Notes under the pieces: model-generated
Database searches by the model: none
Told to the model about the DNA's origin: nothing
What the model saw: the letters and a program-made list of their open reading frames with translations, nothing else
Translations under genes and position numbers: made by a program
Shown here: positions 8,232 through 16,294 of the stretch, piece by piece
How positions within the stretch are numbered: the stretch's first letter is position 1
Layout of the letters: each line of letters begins with the position of its first letter
DNA from: Gammaproteobacteria bacterium
GTDB taxonomy: Bacteria; Pseudomonadota; Gammaproteobacteria; Pseudomonadales; Azotimanducaceae
Reading direction: 5' to 3'
DNA length: 64,000 nucleotides
Assembly: GCA_004357385.1 (NCBI GenBank)
Contig: SMWF01000078.1
Span: forward strand, 1-64,000

Positions 8232-8657
8232 ATGAATCCATGGAACGAAGTAGTGGATAGCTTCAGGATAAGGTCGAAACGCTTCGAGGCGGCGAAGTTG
8301 ATCAGCGACGGACGCATCGGCGCTCGTGCCAACCGCGGCCGCATCCTTGCACAAGAGAAAATCGACGCGCTGATCTGGGGCCTGGGTCATGAGAGCCCCG
8401 TCGTTCGCCGCTGCTGCCTCGAATTCCTCGATCAACACCCGAATGACGCAGCAATTCTCCATATCGTCAACTGCCTGGACGATCCCGTCCCCCGGGTGCG
8501 CTGGCACGCGGTACACGCGCTGATGTGTGATGCATGCAAACCCGGAGCATCGTATCTGTCGGGAGATGCTCTGGATCGTGTTCGAGCGACGGCTGCCAGC
8601 GACCTTAATCCGAAGGTAAGACGTCAGGCGAAGCAGGGCCTCTATCTTAGCCGGTGA
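8232..8657 (+). CDS. HEAT-repeat domain protein
   Basis: 141 aa, all-helical. Two tandem HEAT-like repeats are visible: DALIWGLGHESPVVRRCCLEFLDQ and ILHIVNCLDDPVPRVRWHAVHAL, followed by a third weaker one ending DLNPKVRRQAKQGL. Such proteins are scaffolds or protein-interaction modules; no partner is evident. A GGAGG ribosome site precedes the ATG. Its 3' end overlaps the convergent PhyH gene by 11 nt. Confidence 0.75.
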   Translation: MNPWNEVVDSFRIRSKRFEAAKLISDGRIGARANRGRILAQEKIDALIWGLGHESPVVRRCCLEFLDQHPNDAAILHIVNCLDDPVPRVRWHAVHALMCDACKPGASYLSGDALDRVRATAASDLNPKVRRQAKQGLYLSR

Positions 8658-9516
8658 GTTCCGTTACGAACTCGTCCGGCCGGGGGCTGATGGTACCGTG
8701 CACGGAGCCCTCCACCATTCCGAGCGTAGCCCAGGTCTGAAAGCCCAGGATCGACAGCAGTTCAGGTGAGCACTTCGCGATGACTTCGGGCGCGAGCGAC
8801 AGGGTGAAATTCTCCTGCTGGCGCAGGAACGGCCGACAGAAATACGAAAGAATTCCCACCCGCGACTCGTCCGTGGTGTTCGCGCCGGTGCCGTGCCACA
8901 GCCGGCCATCGAAGACCATCGCCGTACCTGCCGGTCCGACCGCCGCAATCGAGCGCGCTGGGTCAACCGGTTCGGTCGGCGTTTCCTCTCGATGGCTGCC
9001 GGGCACGATCCGGGTCGCGCCGTTTTCCTCGGTAAAGTCGGTGAGCATCCACATGACGTTGGCCACGACCGGATAAGCGGTGCCCAGCGGCATGTAGCCC
9101 TGGTCTGAATGCAGCGCCATAGGCACACCTCCCGTGCCCGCGATGTTGGCGGTGAACGACGACAACAGCACATCATTGCCGAGCCGCTCGTCGCCCAGTA
9201 CATGTTTCATCAGCGTCTGCGTGAGATCTTTCATCACGATCGAGCGAAAAATCTCGCCTTTGTTGATCAGGTTCCAGATGCGCTGATTAGGGCCGTCCCG
9301 CCCGATCGATTCGCGCGACTGCGGCGTCCTGCCACTCCCATCCAAAAAGGCATGATCGCAGTCACGTTCACCAGCAGCCTGTGATTCGATTCTCGCCCTC
9401 GCCTCCGCGAGTTCCTCGGGTGAGAGCGCATCTGCGACGCGGGCGAAACCGTACTCGGCCAGGTTTGCTTTGGCTTCTTCGAGATCCGTGGTCAGCGGAG
9501 GAAGAAGATCGCCCAC
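8647..9516 (-). CDS. Phytanoyl-CoA dioxygenase (PhyH) family Fe(II)/2-oxoglutarate oxygenase
   Basis: 289 aa, about the family length. The iron site is HSDQGYMPLG (His and Asp of the HxD motif, near residues 136-138) with the distal His in LWHGTGANTT and a downstream Arg (ESRVGI) to bind 2-oxoglutarate. PhyH-type enzymes hydroxylate acyl chains or small metabolites. The GTG start lies 6 nt after the P450 stop, so the two oxygenases are translated from one mRNA, probably acting on the same substrate. Confidence 0.85.
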   Translation of the reverse strand: MGDLLPPLTTDLEEAKANLAEYGFARVADALSPEELAEARARIESQAAGERDCDHAFLDGSGRTPQSRESIGRDGPNQRIWNLINKGEIFRSIVMKDLTQTLMKHVLGDERLGNDVLLSSFTANIAGTGGVPMALHSDQGYMPLGTAYPVVANVMWMLTDFTEENGATRIVPGSHREETPTEPVDPARSIAAVGPAGTAMVFDGRLWHGTGANTTDESRVGILSYFCRPFLRQQENFTLSLAPEVIAKCSPELLSILGFQTWATLGMVEGSVHGTISPRPDEFVTELTG

Positions 9517-9522
9517 GGCCGG

Positions 9523-10809
9523 TCAGTTCCGCAGGTCGAAGCTGATGTACAACTCCGGCAGGTTACGCAGGATGAAGCTCGCTTCGGCTTCCGGGTCGGC
9601 GTGTCCCGGCGTGAGCTTGATGTTGTCCATGTGCTCGAGCAACGCTGGGAAACCAAGATTCAGCTCCTGACGGGCCAACGGCGCGCCGGGGCAATGATGC
9701 ACGCCGGAGCCGAATGCCATCTGCATGCCGGCCTTCTCGCGTTGCAGATCCACGGCGTCGGGATTCTCGAACTGGCGCTCGTCTCGATTCGCGGCACCGT
9801 AGCGCAACATGATCATCTCACCCTCCTTGAGCGGATAGCCGCCAAGTTCCGTGTCCTTGGTGACCAGTCGCGGCAGTCCCTGCACGGGCGCCTCCAGCCG
9901 CAACGCCTCCTCGACGAAGGTTTTAGTCAGCTTGGCGTCAGCACCGCGCAGCTGGTCCTGCAGTTCCGGATTCTGGACCAGCAGCAACATGCCCCAGCCG
10001 AACGTACTGGTGGTGGTTTCATGGCCCGCGACCAGGAACTGGTTGAGGATGCTCAGACATTCCCCGTGTGTAAGTAGCCGGTCTTCTTCCTCCAGTTTGC
10101 TGGTGCCAAGGATGGTGATCATGTCGTCCCGCGGATCTTGGCGCCGTTCCTCGATCACGCGCACGAGCATCTTCTGCAGATCGAGCGCGATCTGCGCCCG
10201 GCGGACCATTTCGTCCGGACCGATCGGTGTCAACCGCAACCCGGACGCCGCGGCGGTCGCCGCGTCGTAGAAGAATTCTCGATCTTCCTCGGGAATGCCG
10301 AGCCGATCCGAAATAATGCGCAGCGGCACCGGAAACCCGAACGCCTCCATGAAGTCGATCTCGGTCGCATCGCCCAGGCTCGCGATCGTTTCATCGATCA
10401 CCGCCTGAACGGCGGCTTCCTGGCTCTTGATCCGCGAGGCGGTGAACAGCTTGCTGACCAGTGAGCGGTACTTCGTGTGTTCCGGCTCATCGAGCGTGAG
10501 CATGGTCGGCGGCAGCACGATCATCTCTTCGTTGATGCGGACGAGCTCTTGCTGGACGTCCTCGGGTGCGGCCGCAAACTGCATCTGCTGGGCGCCACCG
10601 AGAAATTCGTCGAACTTGCTGGAATAGGTCTCGGTGTCTCGAATTGCTTCGCGCAGCAGGTCGTAGCGCGTCACCACGTGGATATTCATCCCAGGGGCCA
10701 AGTACACGGGGGCGTGATCGCGCAGCCGACCGTAGGCCTCCCAAGGATCCTTTAGGGTCGGCACGTCGAACAGTTGGATGTCCGAGAGATCTACGGCGCT
10801 GGTGCTCAT
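9523..10809 (-). CDS. Cytochrome P450
   Basis: 428 aa soluble bacterial P450. The I-helix oxygen-binding motif AGHETT is at 261-266, the ExxR pair is Glu301/Arg304, and the heme-binding loop FGSGVHHCPGAPLAR has Cys373 as thiolate ligand. I chose ATG 10809 (MSTSAVDLSDIQLFD); the longer frame upstream lacks family resemblance. No ferredoxin or reductase gene is nearby. It is the first gene of a two-gene unit with the PhyH oxygenase and diverges from a methyltransferase 62 bp away. Confidence 0.93.
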   Translation of the reverse strand: MSTSAVDLSDIQLFDVPTLKDPWEAYGRLRDHAPVYLAPGMNIHVVTRYDLLREAIRDTETYSSKFDEFLGGAQQMQFAAAPEDVQQELVRINEEMIVLPPTMLTLDEPEHTKYRSLVSKLFTASRIKSQEAAVQAVIDETIASLGDATEIDFMEAFGFPVPLRIISDRLGIPEEDREFFYDAATAAASGLRLTPIGPDEMVRRAQIALDLQKMLVRVIEERRQDPRDDMITILGTSKLEEEDRLLTHGECLSILNQFLVAGHETTTSTFGWGMLLLVQNPELQDQLRGADAKLTKTFVEEALRLEAPVQGLPRLVTKDTELGGYPLKEGEMIMLRYGAANRDERQFENPDAVDLQREKAGMQMAFGSGVHHCPGAPLARQELNLGFPALLEHMDNIKLTPGHADPEAEASFILRNLPELYISFDLRN

Positions 10810-10871
10810 GGTGAACTCCTCACAGTGTGCGTATTCTTCGACGTCGAGCCGCAAAGATAGCAAACCTGACG

Positions 10872-11657
10872 ATGGGCAACACCAGTGGAATTCCAGAGTA
10901 TCTGGCCGGGAACCGCGCAGCCTGGCAGGAAGCCGCCGCGGAATACGTCGCGCCCGCCGAGCAGAATTGGGGGGGTGAGCCGACCTGGGGAATCTGGGGT
11001 ATACCCGAGCAGGACCTGCGCCTGTTGCCCGACGACCTCACGGGGCAGCGTTGCATAGAGCTCGGGTGCGGTACCGGGTATGTCTCCGCATGGCTGGCCC
11101 GACGCGGCGGCGAACCCGTCGGCATCGACCCGACCCCGAATCAGCTGACAACCGCACGACGGATGCAGCACCGCATCGGACCCGAGTATCCGTTGATTGA
11201 AGGCTTCGCGGAGTGCCTGCCATTTCCAGACGACTGCTTCGACTTTGCAATATCCGAATACGGCGCGGCGTTGTGGGCGGACCCGTACCGGTGGATTCCG
11301 GAGGCGGCACGTGTGCTGAAGCCCGGGGCGCAGCTGGTGTTCTACACCAATGCCTCACTGGTCGTGCTTTGTACGCCGGACGACCCCGACGACGAGGAAC
11401 GACCGACTGAAGATCGTCTACTGCGCCCCTACCTGGGGATGCATCGAACGCAATGGAAGGACTCGCCCGGACAGACCGAATTCCACCTGCCCCATGGCAA
11501 GTGGATTGAATTGCTGCGCGACAACGGTTTCGAGGTGGAGCGCCTGCTTGAACTTGGCGCGCCACCGGGCGCAACGACCCGGTACCCCTGGGCTGACGCC
11601 CAATGGGCGCAATCCTGGCCCACCGAGGAAGCCTGGGTCGCCCGCCTGCGCGCATAG
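10872..11657 (+). CDS. Class I SAM-dependent methyltransferase
   Basis: 261 aa, UbiE/Methyltransf_11 type. Motif I is CIELGCGTGYVSAWLA (about 61-76), the acidic post-I strand PVGIDPTPNQ follows, and LPFPDDCFDFAISEYGAALWADP is motif II/III. The substrate is not evident. ATG 10872 was preferred over the upstream frame because the conserved start (IPEYLAGNRAAWQ) begins here. First of three plus-strand genes with the phosphatase and an aldo/keto reductase. Confidence 0.85.
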   Translation: MGNTSGIPEYLAGNRAAWQEAAAEYVAPAEQNWGGEPTWGIWGIPEQDLRLLPDDLTGQRCIELGCGTGYVSAWLARRGGEPVGIDPTPNQLTTARRMQHRIGPEYPLIEGFAECLPFPDDCFDFAISEYGAALWADPYRWIPEAARVLKPGAQLVFYTNASLVVLCTPDDPDDEERPTEDRLLRPYLGMHRTQWKDSPGQTEFHLPHGKWIELLRDNGFEVERLLELGAPPGATTRYPWADAQWAQSWPTEEAWVARLRA

Positions 11658-11689
11658 GACGCATAGCAAAGGGATCACAGGAAAAAGGG

Positions 11690-12412
11690 ATGTTCAAAGA
11701 ACCCGACCGACGCCGAATCTATCTGATGCGTCACGGTGAAGCCGCCTACCTCCGCGAGGATGGCACCGTCGTGGATGACACGCGCGTCGTCCCGTTGACC
11801 CCGTTCGGCCGTGACCAGGCGCACCGCCAGGCGGAGCTGCTCGCGGGCGTGGAGTTCGACCGGGCCGTCTGTTCCGGATTACCACGCACTCGGGAAACTG
11901 CCGGGATCGTGTTGCGTGGGCGCGATGGCCCAACCCTGGAGATCGTCGAGCCGCTGGAGGAAATCCAGGGCGGAGACCGACACGAACCGGAGGACCTGGG
12001 GGCGTGGATCCAACACATTGCCAACCCCTGGGCGGATGCCGCCAAACCCGGTGCGCGCTTCATCGGCGGGGAACTTTTCAGCGACTTTTCGGACCGGGTG
12101 ATTCCGGCGTTCCAGGCGCTGGTAGCCCAGCAGGACTGGCGCTGCCTGCTGCTGGTTCTGCACGGTGGGGTCAACCGGCTGCTGTTGAACCACGTAATGA
12201 ACCTGCCGCTGGGAGGCACCCTGACCGTCGAGCAGGACACCTGCTGCATCAACATCATCGATCTGGACATGGAAGATGGTGCGGTTGTGCGCTATCTGGT
12301 GCGGGCGATCAACATCACCGGCTACAATCTGAGCAAAGCCGGCATACACCTCACGGACATGGAGCGCGCCGCTAAGCGTATGGCAGCCCAGATCAGCTCT
12401 CGGCCAGAATGA
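11690..12412 (+). CDS. Histidine phosphatase superfamily (phosphoglycerate-mutase-like) protein
   Basis: 240 aa. The catalytic RHGE motif is in IYLMRHGEAAYL near residues 9-20 (phospho-accepting His). The second His is in LLVLHGGVNRLLL, and CSGLPRTRETA carries the conserved Arg. The long middle and the family branch suggest a broad-specificity phosphatase rather than glycolytic mutase. The ATG at 11690 follows GAAAAAGGG and gives the family N-terminus. Confidence 0.85.
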   Translation: MFKEPDRRRIYLMRHGEAAYLREDGTVVDDTRVVPLTPFGRDQAHRQAELLAGVEFDRAVCSGLPRTRETAGIVLRGRDGPTLEIVEPLEEIQGGDRHEPEDLGAWIQHIANPWADAAKPGARFIGGELFSDFSDRVIPAFQALVAQQDWRCLLLVLHGGVNRLLLNHVMNLPLGGTLTVEQDTCCINIIDLDMEDGAVVRYLVRAINITGYNLSKAGIHLTDMERAAKRMAAQISSRPE

Positions 12413-12463
12413 ACTGGTCGAATGGCGGACTGCCAGACTGCGGTGCTAAACAGGGGGAAGACT

Positions 12464-13441
12464 ATGAAATACGTCAATCTGGGTGAGACCGGCATCAGCG
12501 TCTCGCGACTCTGCCTCGGCATGATGACCTACGGCTCCACCGACTGGCGCGATTGGGTGCTGAACTACGACGACGCGCGACCGTTCGTCGAACGTGCTCT
12601 GGACGCCGGTATCAACTTCTTCGACACCGCCGACGTCTATTCCAACGGTGCTTCCGAGGAGGTGCTCGGACGCGCCCTCAAGGAGCTGAGTGTGGATCGC
12701 GACGATGTGGTAATCGCCACCAAGTGCTTCGGCGGAACCCACGACAGAAGCCGCAATCGCTGGGGCCTGTCACGCAAGAACGTCATCGCCTCGTGCGATG
12801 CATCCCTGGCACGTCTTGGTACGGACCATATCGACCTGTATCAGATTCACCGGTTCGATCCGAACACGCCCCTCGAAGAGACCATCGACGCCTTGGACAG
12901 CCTGGTTGAGTCCGGCAAGGTCCGCTACCTCGGCGCCTCCAGCATGTTCGCCTGGCAGATGGCGAAGTACCTGTTCACTCAGGATGCGCGCAGCCGTGCC
13001 CGATTCGTGAGCATGCAGAATCACTACAACCTCCTCTATCGCGAAGAGGAACGCGAGATGAATCCGCTCTGTGAGGACCAGGGGGTTGCGTTGATTCCCT
13101 GGAGCCCCTTGGCGCGCGGTTACCTGGCACGCACCGGCGAGACGTTGAAAGATACCGTGCGCGCCAATTCGGATGACTTCACCAATCTTCTGTATCGCGA
13201 TTCGGACATCGAAATCGTTGACCGCAACGCCGCAACCGCCGCCCGACTAGGGGTGAAACCAGCGCAGACGGCGCTCGCCTGGCTGCTGTCGAAACCCGCC
13301 GTGACAGCGCCGATCATTGGCGCCTCGAAACTGGAGCACCTAGACGACGCCATTGCCGCCGTCGAGGTGGAGCTTGCCGATGACGACATCGCGCAGCTGG
13401 AGGAGCTTTACCGGCCGCGCGCAGTCGCTGGGCACGCATAG
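12464..13441 (+). CDS. Aldo/keto reductase
   Basis: 325 aa. The TIM-barrel AKR tetrad is present: Asp54 and Tyr59 in NFFDTADVYS, Lys87 in VVIATKCFGG, and His in DLYQIHRFDP. C-terminal APIIGASKLEHLDDAI is the NADPH-binding end. It resembles the YajO/Gsy-type bacterial AKRs acting on aldehydes or sugars. Start ATG 12464 follows a GGGGGAAG ribosome site. Precedes the selenoprotein candidate by 66 nt. Confidence 0.9.
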   Translation: MKYVNLGETGISVSRLCLGMMTYGSTDWRDWVLNYDDARPFVERALDAGINFFDTADVYSNGASEEVLGRALKELSVDRDDVVIATKCFGGTHDRSRNRWGLSRKNVIASCDASLARLGTDHIDLYQIHRFDPNTPLEETIDALDSLVESGKVRYLGASSMFAWQMAKYLFTQDARSRARFVSMQNHYNLLYREEEREMNPLCEDQGVALIPWSPLARGYLARTGETLKDTVRANSDDFTNLLYRDSDIEIVDRNAATAARLGVKPAQTALAWLLSKPAVTAPIIGASKLEHLDDAIAAVEVELADDDIAQLEELYRPRAVAGHA

Positions 13442-13507
13442 CAGCCAATGAACGTCGAATGTTAGGCTAGCTCGTGAAGGGTGACTGCGCCGGGAGGAGG
13501 ACACGAC

Positions 13508-14605
13508 ATGTTACTGAATTCGTTGAGCGTCGATCGGGCCGAGTTCGAACGCGGAACCGGCTGGACGCTGAAGCCTGAAGGCGCCTGCAAGGGCGACGTC
13601 TGCATTCCGCTACCCGATCCCATGGCGGAGCAGATCGATGTAGAAGCGACCGCCAGCGCCATGGGTCTGCCACTGGTGGCCGCGCCCGAGCACAATCTCT
13701 GGGCGCTGGGTCCAGAGTCGATCGGCTCGCGCGCGCTGACCAGCGCCGAAGCGCCGAACCTGCGACTACCCGATCTCGAGGGCAACGAATTCGAGCTGTC
13801 CAGCCTGCGCGGACAGAAGATCGTGGTGTACGCCTGGGCGCCCTACTGAGGCTGCTCTCGATCCCTGCCCGTGTGGCAGGAATTACGCAACGAACTGCAT
13901 CCGAAAGGCCTGGAAATCGTCACCGTCGGCATGGACGCGCTGGGCGCGGACGGCTGTCGGGAGTTCATCGAGGCGGCAAAGCCGGAGCATCCTTCGCTGA
14001 TCGACCGGCATCACGTGCTGGCCGAGCTGTTCGGGGTGGTGAACATCCCACAGAGCATCTGGATCGACGAACAGGGAATGATCGTTCGGCCCGCCGAAAC
14101 GGCGCCGGAGCCCCCGGATCCCGACCGCGCACCGAGCATGGAACTGCCCGCCGAAATGCCGCAGCACTTCGTCGAGATGATGGGTGAAGCCGCTAAGATC
14201 CAGCAGGACCCGGAGTCCTACCATGCGGCGCTGCGTGACTGGGTCGAGAACGGCGCAGACAGCCAGTTTGCACTCTCGCCCGAAGCTGTCGTTGCACGTT
14301 CCCGACCCCGCAACGAAGAGATTTCCCGTGGCCATGCGCACTTCGAACTGGCTGCCCAGCTGGAGATCGACGGCCACCACGATGCGGCGATCGAGCACTT
14401 CAAAGACGCCCACCGCCTGGTTCCCGAAAGCTGGACGTTCCGTCGCCAGGCCTGGTCGTTGGAGCAACCCATCGAAGGACCGATGGCGCGTTTCTGGCAG
14501 GGGCCGTCGGATGAAGATCCTGGCAGCTGGCCCTACGCAGGAGACTGGGTCTCAGACATTCGTGCGGTCGGTGCGGAGAACTATAACGAGCCCTGGACAC
14601 CCTGA
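13508..14605 (+). CDS. Predicted selenoprotein: redoxin/thioredoxin-fold protein with in-frame TGA (Sec114)
   Basis: 365 residues if the TGA at 13847-13849 is read as selenocysteine. The frame is open on both sides of it, and the protein pattern continues without a break: VVYAWAPY, Sec114, GCSRSLPVWQELRNELHP. In redoxin/TlpA-like homologues this position is the attacking Cys of a W-x-x-C-G-C type active site; here it is U-G-C with Cys116 as resolving partner. Downstream are SLIDRHHVLAELFGVVNIPQSIWID (thioredoxin cis-Pro region) and a TPR-like helical tail (about 270-330). An N-terminal EGACKGDVC (Cys27/Cys32) is also conserved-looking. GGAGGA lies just before ATG 13508. A hairpin fitting the bacterial SECIS rules follows the TGA. 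The alternative, a nonsense mutation or sequencing error exactly at the catalytic position, is possible. Selenium-insertion genes are not in this window. Confidence 0.75.
13847..13880 (+). promoter_or_regulatory. Candidate bacterial SECIS element
   Basis: After the TGA (13847-13849), CCTGCC (13864-13869) pairs perfectly with GGCAGG (13875-13880) around a 5-nt loop CGTGT, 20 nt from the TGA. Three more pairs below one mismatch (13860-13862 with 13882-13884) extend the stem. A G within the first two loop bases and a loop 16-37 nt from the UGA are the published bacterial SECIS criteria as I recall them; both are met. Confidence 0.6.
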
Positions 14606-14613
14606 CCCGCGGG

Positions 14614-14815
14614 TCAGCGTTCGTCCAGCGCGAGTGCGGTGACGGCGAGGGCCGTCGCCGCGCGGTGTTCCTTGCGCACGGCGCTCCCAGCGGTTTGCCA
14701 AGCTCTCCGGCCAGCGTTTCAATCTGCATGGCGGTCAGGCCGAGGGCCTCGGCGGCAATCGAAAACGCTTCGACAGGCAGATTTCCCGGACCGCCATGCT
14801 GATGTCCTTGGCCAT
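14614..14815 (-). pseudogene. Small gene with two frameshifts
   Basis: The minus strand starts MAKDISMAVREICL, continues one frame over as VEAFSIAAEALGLTAMQIETLAGELGKPLG without the usual break in pattern, and ends in the third frame as VRKEHRAATALAVTALALDER then stop. Two single-base deletions, near 14770 and 14680, explain this; the repaired product would be about 67 aa, helical, of unknown family. Either a decayed gene or assembly errors. The same interval to 14940 holds the operator and promoter listed next, and nothing else. Confidence 0.45.
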
Positions 14816-14864
14816 AGCAGGACCCTCCTCTGTTTCAGCTTAATCTGCAGGCACCGGCCTGATT

Positions 14865-14900
14865 AGAACAATATATTTGTCTAGACAATAATATTGTTCT
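14865..14900. promoter_or_regulatory. 36-bp near-perfect palindromic operator
   Basis: Two 18-base halves match at 16 of 18 positions: outer arms AGAACAATAT/ATATTGTTCT and a perfect central TTGTCTAGACAA. It covers the whole promoter of the following ArsR-type gene, so it is best read as that regulator's own operator, perhaps binding two dimers. Confidence 0.65.
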
Positions 14901-14905
14901 ATAGT
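14877..14905 (+). promoter_or_regulatory. Promoter of ArsR regulator-SRPBCC operon
   Basis: TTGTCT (14877-14882), a 17-bp spacer and TATAGT (14900-14905), 35 bp before the ATG at 14941. The -35 box lies inside the central palindrome. Confidence 0.55.
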
Positions 14906-14940
14906 CAAAGCTCGTCAGCCGAAAATGTCCGGGACACCCG

Positions 14941-15519
14941 ATGCATCAAGCCGTCCACCGGCTCAGCGAGCCGCAACAGATTCAGGCGCTCGCCCACCCA
15001 CTGCGCCTCGACGTCATCGCCGCCCTGCGCGAACCCGACTCCGCGGCTGGTGTCGCCCGCCAGATCGGCCGACCCCGTCAGCAGGTCAACTACCATCTGA
15101 AAGAGCTGGCGCGTGTAGGGCTGGTGACGCCGGCCGGCGAACGGCGCAAGGGCAACTTCATCGAGCAGCTCTATCAGGCGGTAGCACGTCGCTTTGTCGT
15201 GTCGTCACGATTTACCTGGAACCAGGAACAGCTCGAAGCTACGTTGCGCGATCAGGTCGCACTGGCCCAGCTCACCGAACTGGGCGAACGGCTGCAACGC
15301 GATGCGGCCCGCCTGATCGACGCCGCCATGATGGACGGGACCGAGATTCCCAGCGTATCGGCCGTCGCCGAAGTGCGCTTCGAAAACGAAACCGCCCGAG
15401 CCCGGTTTCTCGAAGAATACATGGACGCGCTGCAGAAGCTGTTGAACAAACATGGCGGAACGAAGGGTGAGGCTTTCCGGGTCACGTTTGCGGCCTATCC
15501 GGAACTGGAGGACGCCTAA
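14941..15519 (+). CDS. ArsR-like winged-helix transcriptional regulator
   Basis: 192 aa. The N-terminal winged helix is clear (LAHPLRLDVIAALREPDSAAGVARQIG, then RPRQQVNYHLKELARVGLV and a basic GERRKGNF wing). The C-terminal 100 residues are helical, probably dimerising or ligand-binding. It sits downstream of a palindromic operator and overlaps the next gene by one base (TAATG), so it likely autoregulates itself and an SRPBCC partner. The inducer is unknown; the SRPBCC partner with a hydrophobic pocket suggests a lipid-like or aromatic ligand, which is inference. Confidence 0.85.
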   Translation: MHQAVHRLSEPQQIQALAHPLRLDVIAALREPDSAAGVARQIGRPRQQVNYHLKELARVGLVTPAGERRKGNFIEQLYQAVARRFVVSSRFTWNQEQLEATLRDQVALAQLTELGERLQRDAARLIDAAMMDGTEIPSVSAVAEVRFENETARARFLEEYMDALQKLLNKHGGTKGEAFRVTFAAYPELEDA

Positions 15520-16178
15520 TGGAAGATGGATTCGAAGCGACGTTCGTGGTGGACCTGGCGATTGATGAGGTGTGGGAGGCGATCACCTCCCCGTCGCCTC
15601 ACGTTGGCGCCGAAGCCGGGCCAATGCGCTACCTGATTGCAGGGTTCCCGGCGTTCGGTGCGGATCACGCACCGGGGACGCTGGCCACGGAACTGGAGGT
15701 GGACCCCGGCCGGTTACTGCGCGTGCACAAGGACGAGGAACCCTGTGCCGGCACGGAAATCGCCATCGTCCTGGAGAATGCCGAAACCGGCACCCGCGTG
15801 ACCGTCGTTCAATCGGGCTTCGGGCCGTGGCTGAAGAGCGTTCGCGACACCTTCGAGGCCCATTGGCTGCAGATCGTGCATGACTTGCGGCTGTTCATCG
15901 AACGCGGCATCCGGGTCCCGGGCACCGCCTGGGGCGCGGACCTCGGTGCTACGACCAAACAGCACCCGTTGGGGTTGGAGATTACGGCAGTGACCCAGGG
16001 TGCCTACGCCGAGCGCCTGGAAATGCAGCCCGGCGATCTGCTGTTGACCCTGCGCAACATCCGGGTACACGACATCCAGCAACTCTGGACGATTCTCGCG
16101 CTTTCGACGCCTGGCGACGAGACCGAGGCAAGCTGGGCACGAGGTCGTGACGTGCTGTCAGCCAGCGCTACGCTTTAA
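15519..16178 (+). CDS. SRPBCC (AHSA1-like) domain fused to PDZ-like domain
   Basis: 219 aa. Residues 1-130 follow the START/SRPBCC pattern (FEATFVVDLAIDEVWEAITSP at the start, then EIAIVLENAETGTRVTVVQSGFG and the long terminal helix HWLQIVHDLRLFIERG). Residues about 140-205 look like a PDZ domain: PLGLEITAVTQGAYAERLEMQPGDLLL. A ligand-pocket domain joined to a PDZ module is unusual. Translation is coupled to the ArsR regulator by TAATG, as in many ArsR/SRPBCC pairs. Confidence 0.8.
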   Translation: MEDGFEATFVVDLAIDEVWEAITSPSPHVGAEAGPMRYLIAGFPAFGADHAPGTLATELEVDPGRLLRVHKDEEPCAGTEIAIVLENAETGTRVTVVQSGFGPWLKSVRDTFEAHWLQIVHDLRLFIERGIRVPGTAWGADLGATTKQHPLGLEITAVTQGAYAERLEMQPGDLLLTLRNIRVHDIQQLWTILALSTPGDETEASWARGRDVLSASATL

Positions 16179-16287
16179 CGCGTAGCGAAAGCGCCGCAAA
16201 GCCAAAGGGCGGCAACGTGACGAGACCGCCGGTTTCGGTCTCTGCCAAGGGATCGAACGCCTCGGCCTGCACGACATCCGGCTCCAT
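16168..16287 (-). other. Short ORF downstream of SDR gene, possible gene remnant
   Basis: 39 codons from ATG 16287: the sequence ends GGLVTLPPFGFAALSLR plus a basic tail, which reads like the last beta-strands of a larger enzyme (glycosidase C-terminal domains often look like this). It is in a different frame from the SDR gene ending at 16295 and overlaps the convergent SRPBCC-PDZ gene. No ribosome site. Coding status doubtful. Confidence 0.25.
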
Positions 16288-16294
16288 GGGGTCG

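Noticed and set aside
13871-14605. Independent gene starting at GTG 13871
   Set aside because: No ribosome site, and the start would delete the redox active site; continuity with the upstream frame favours one selenoprotein gene.
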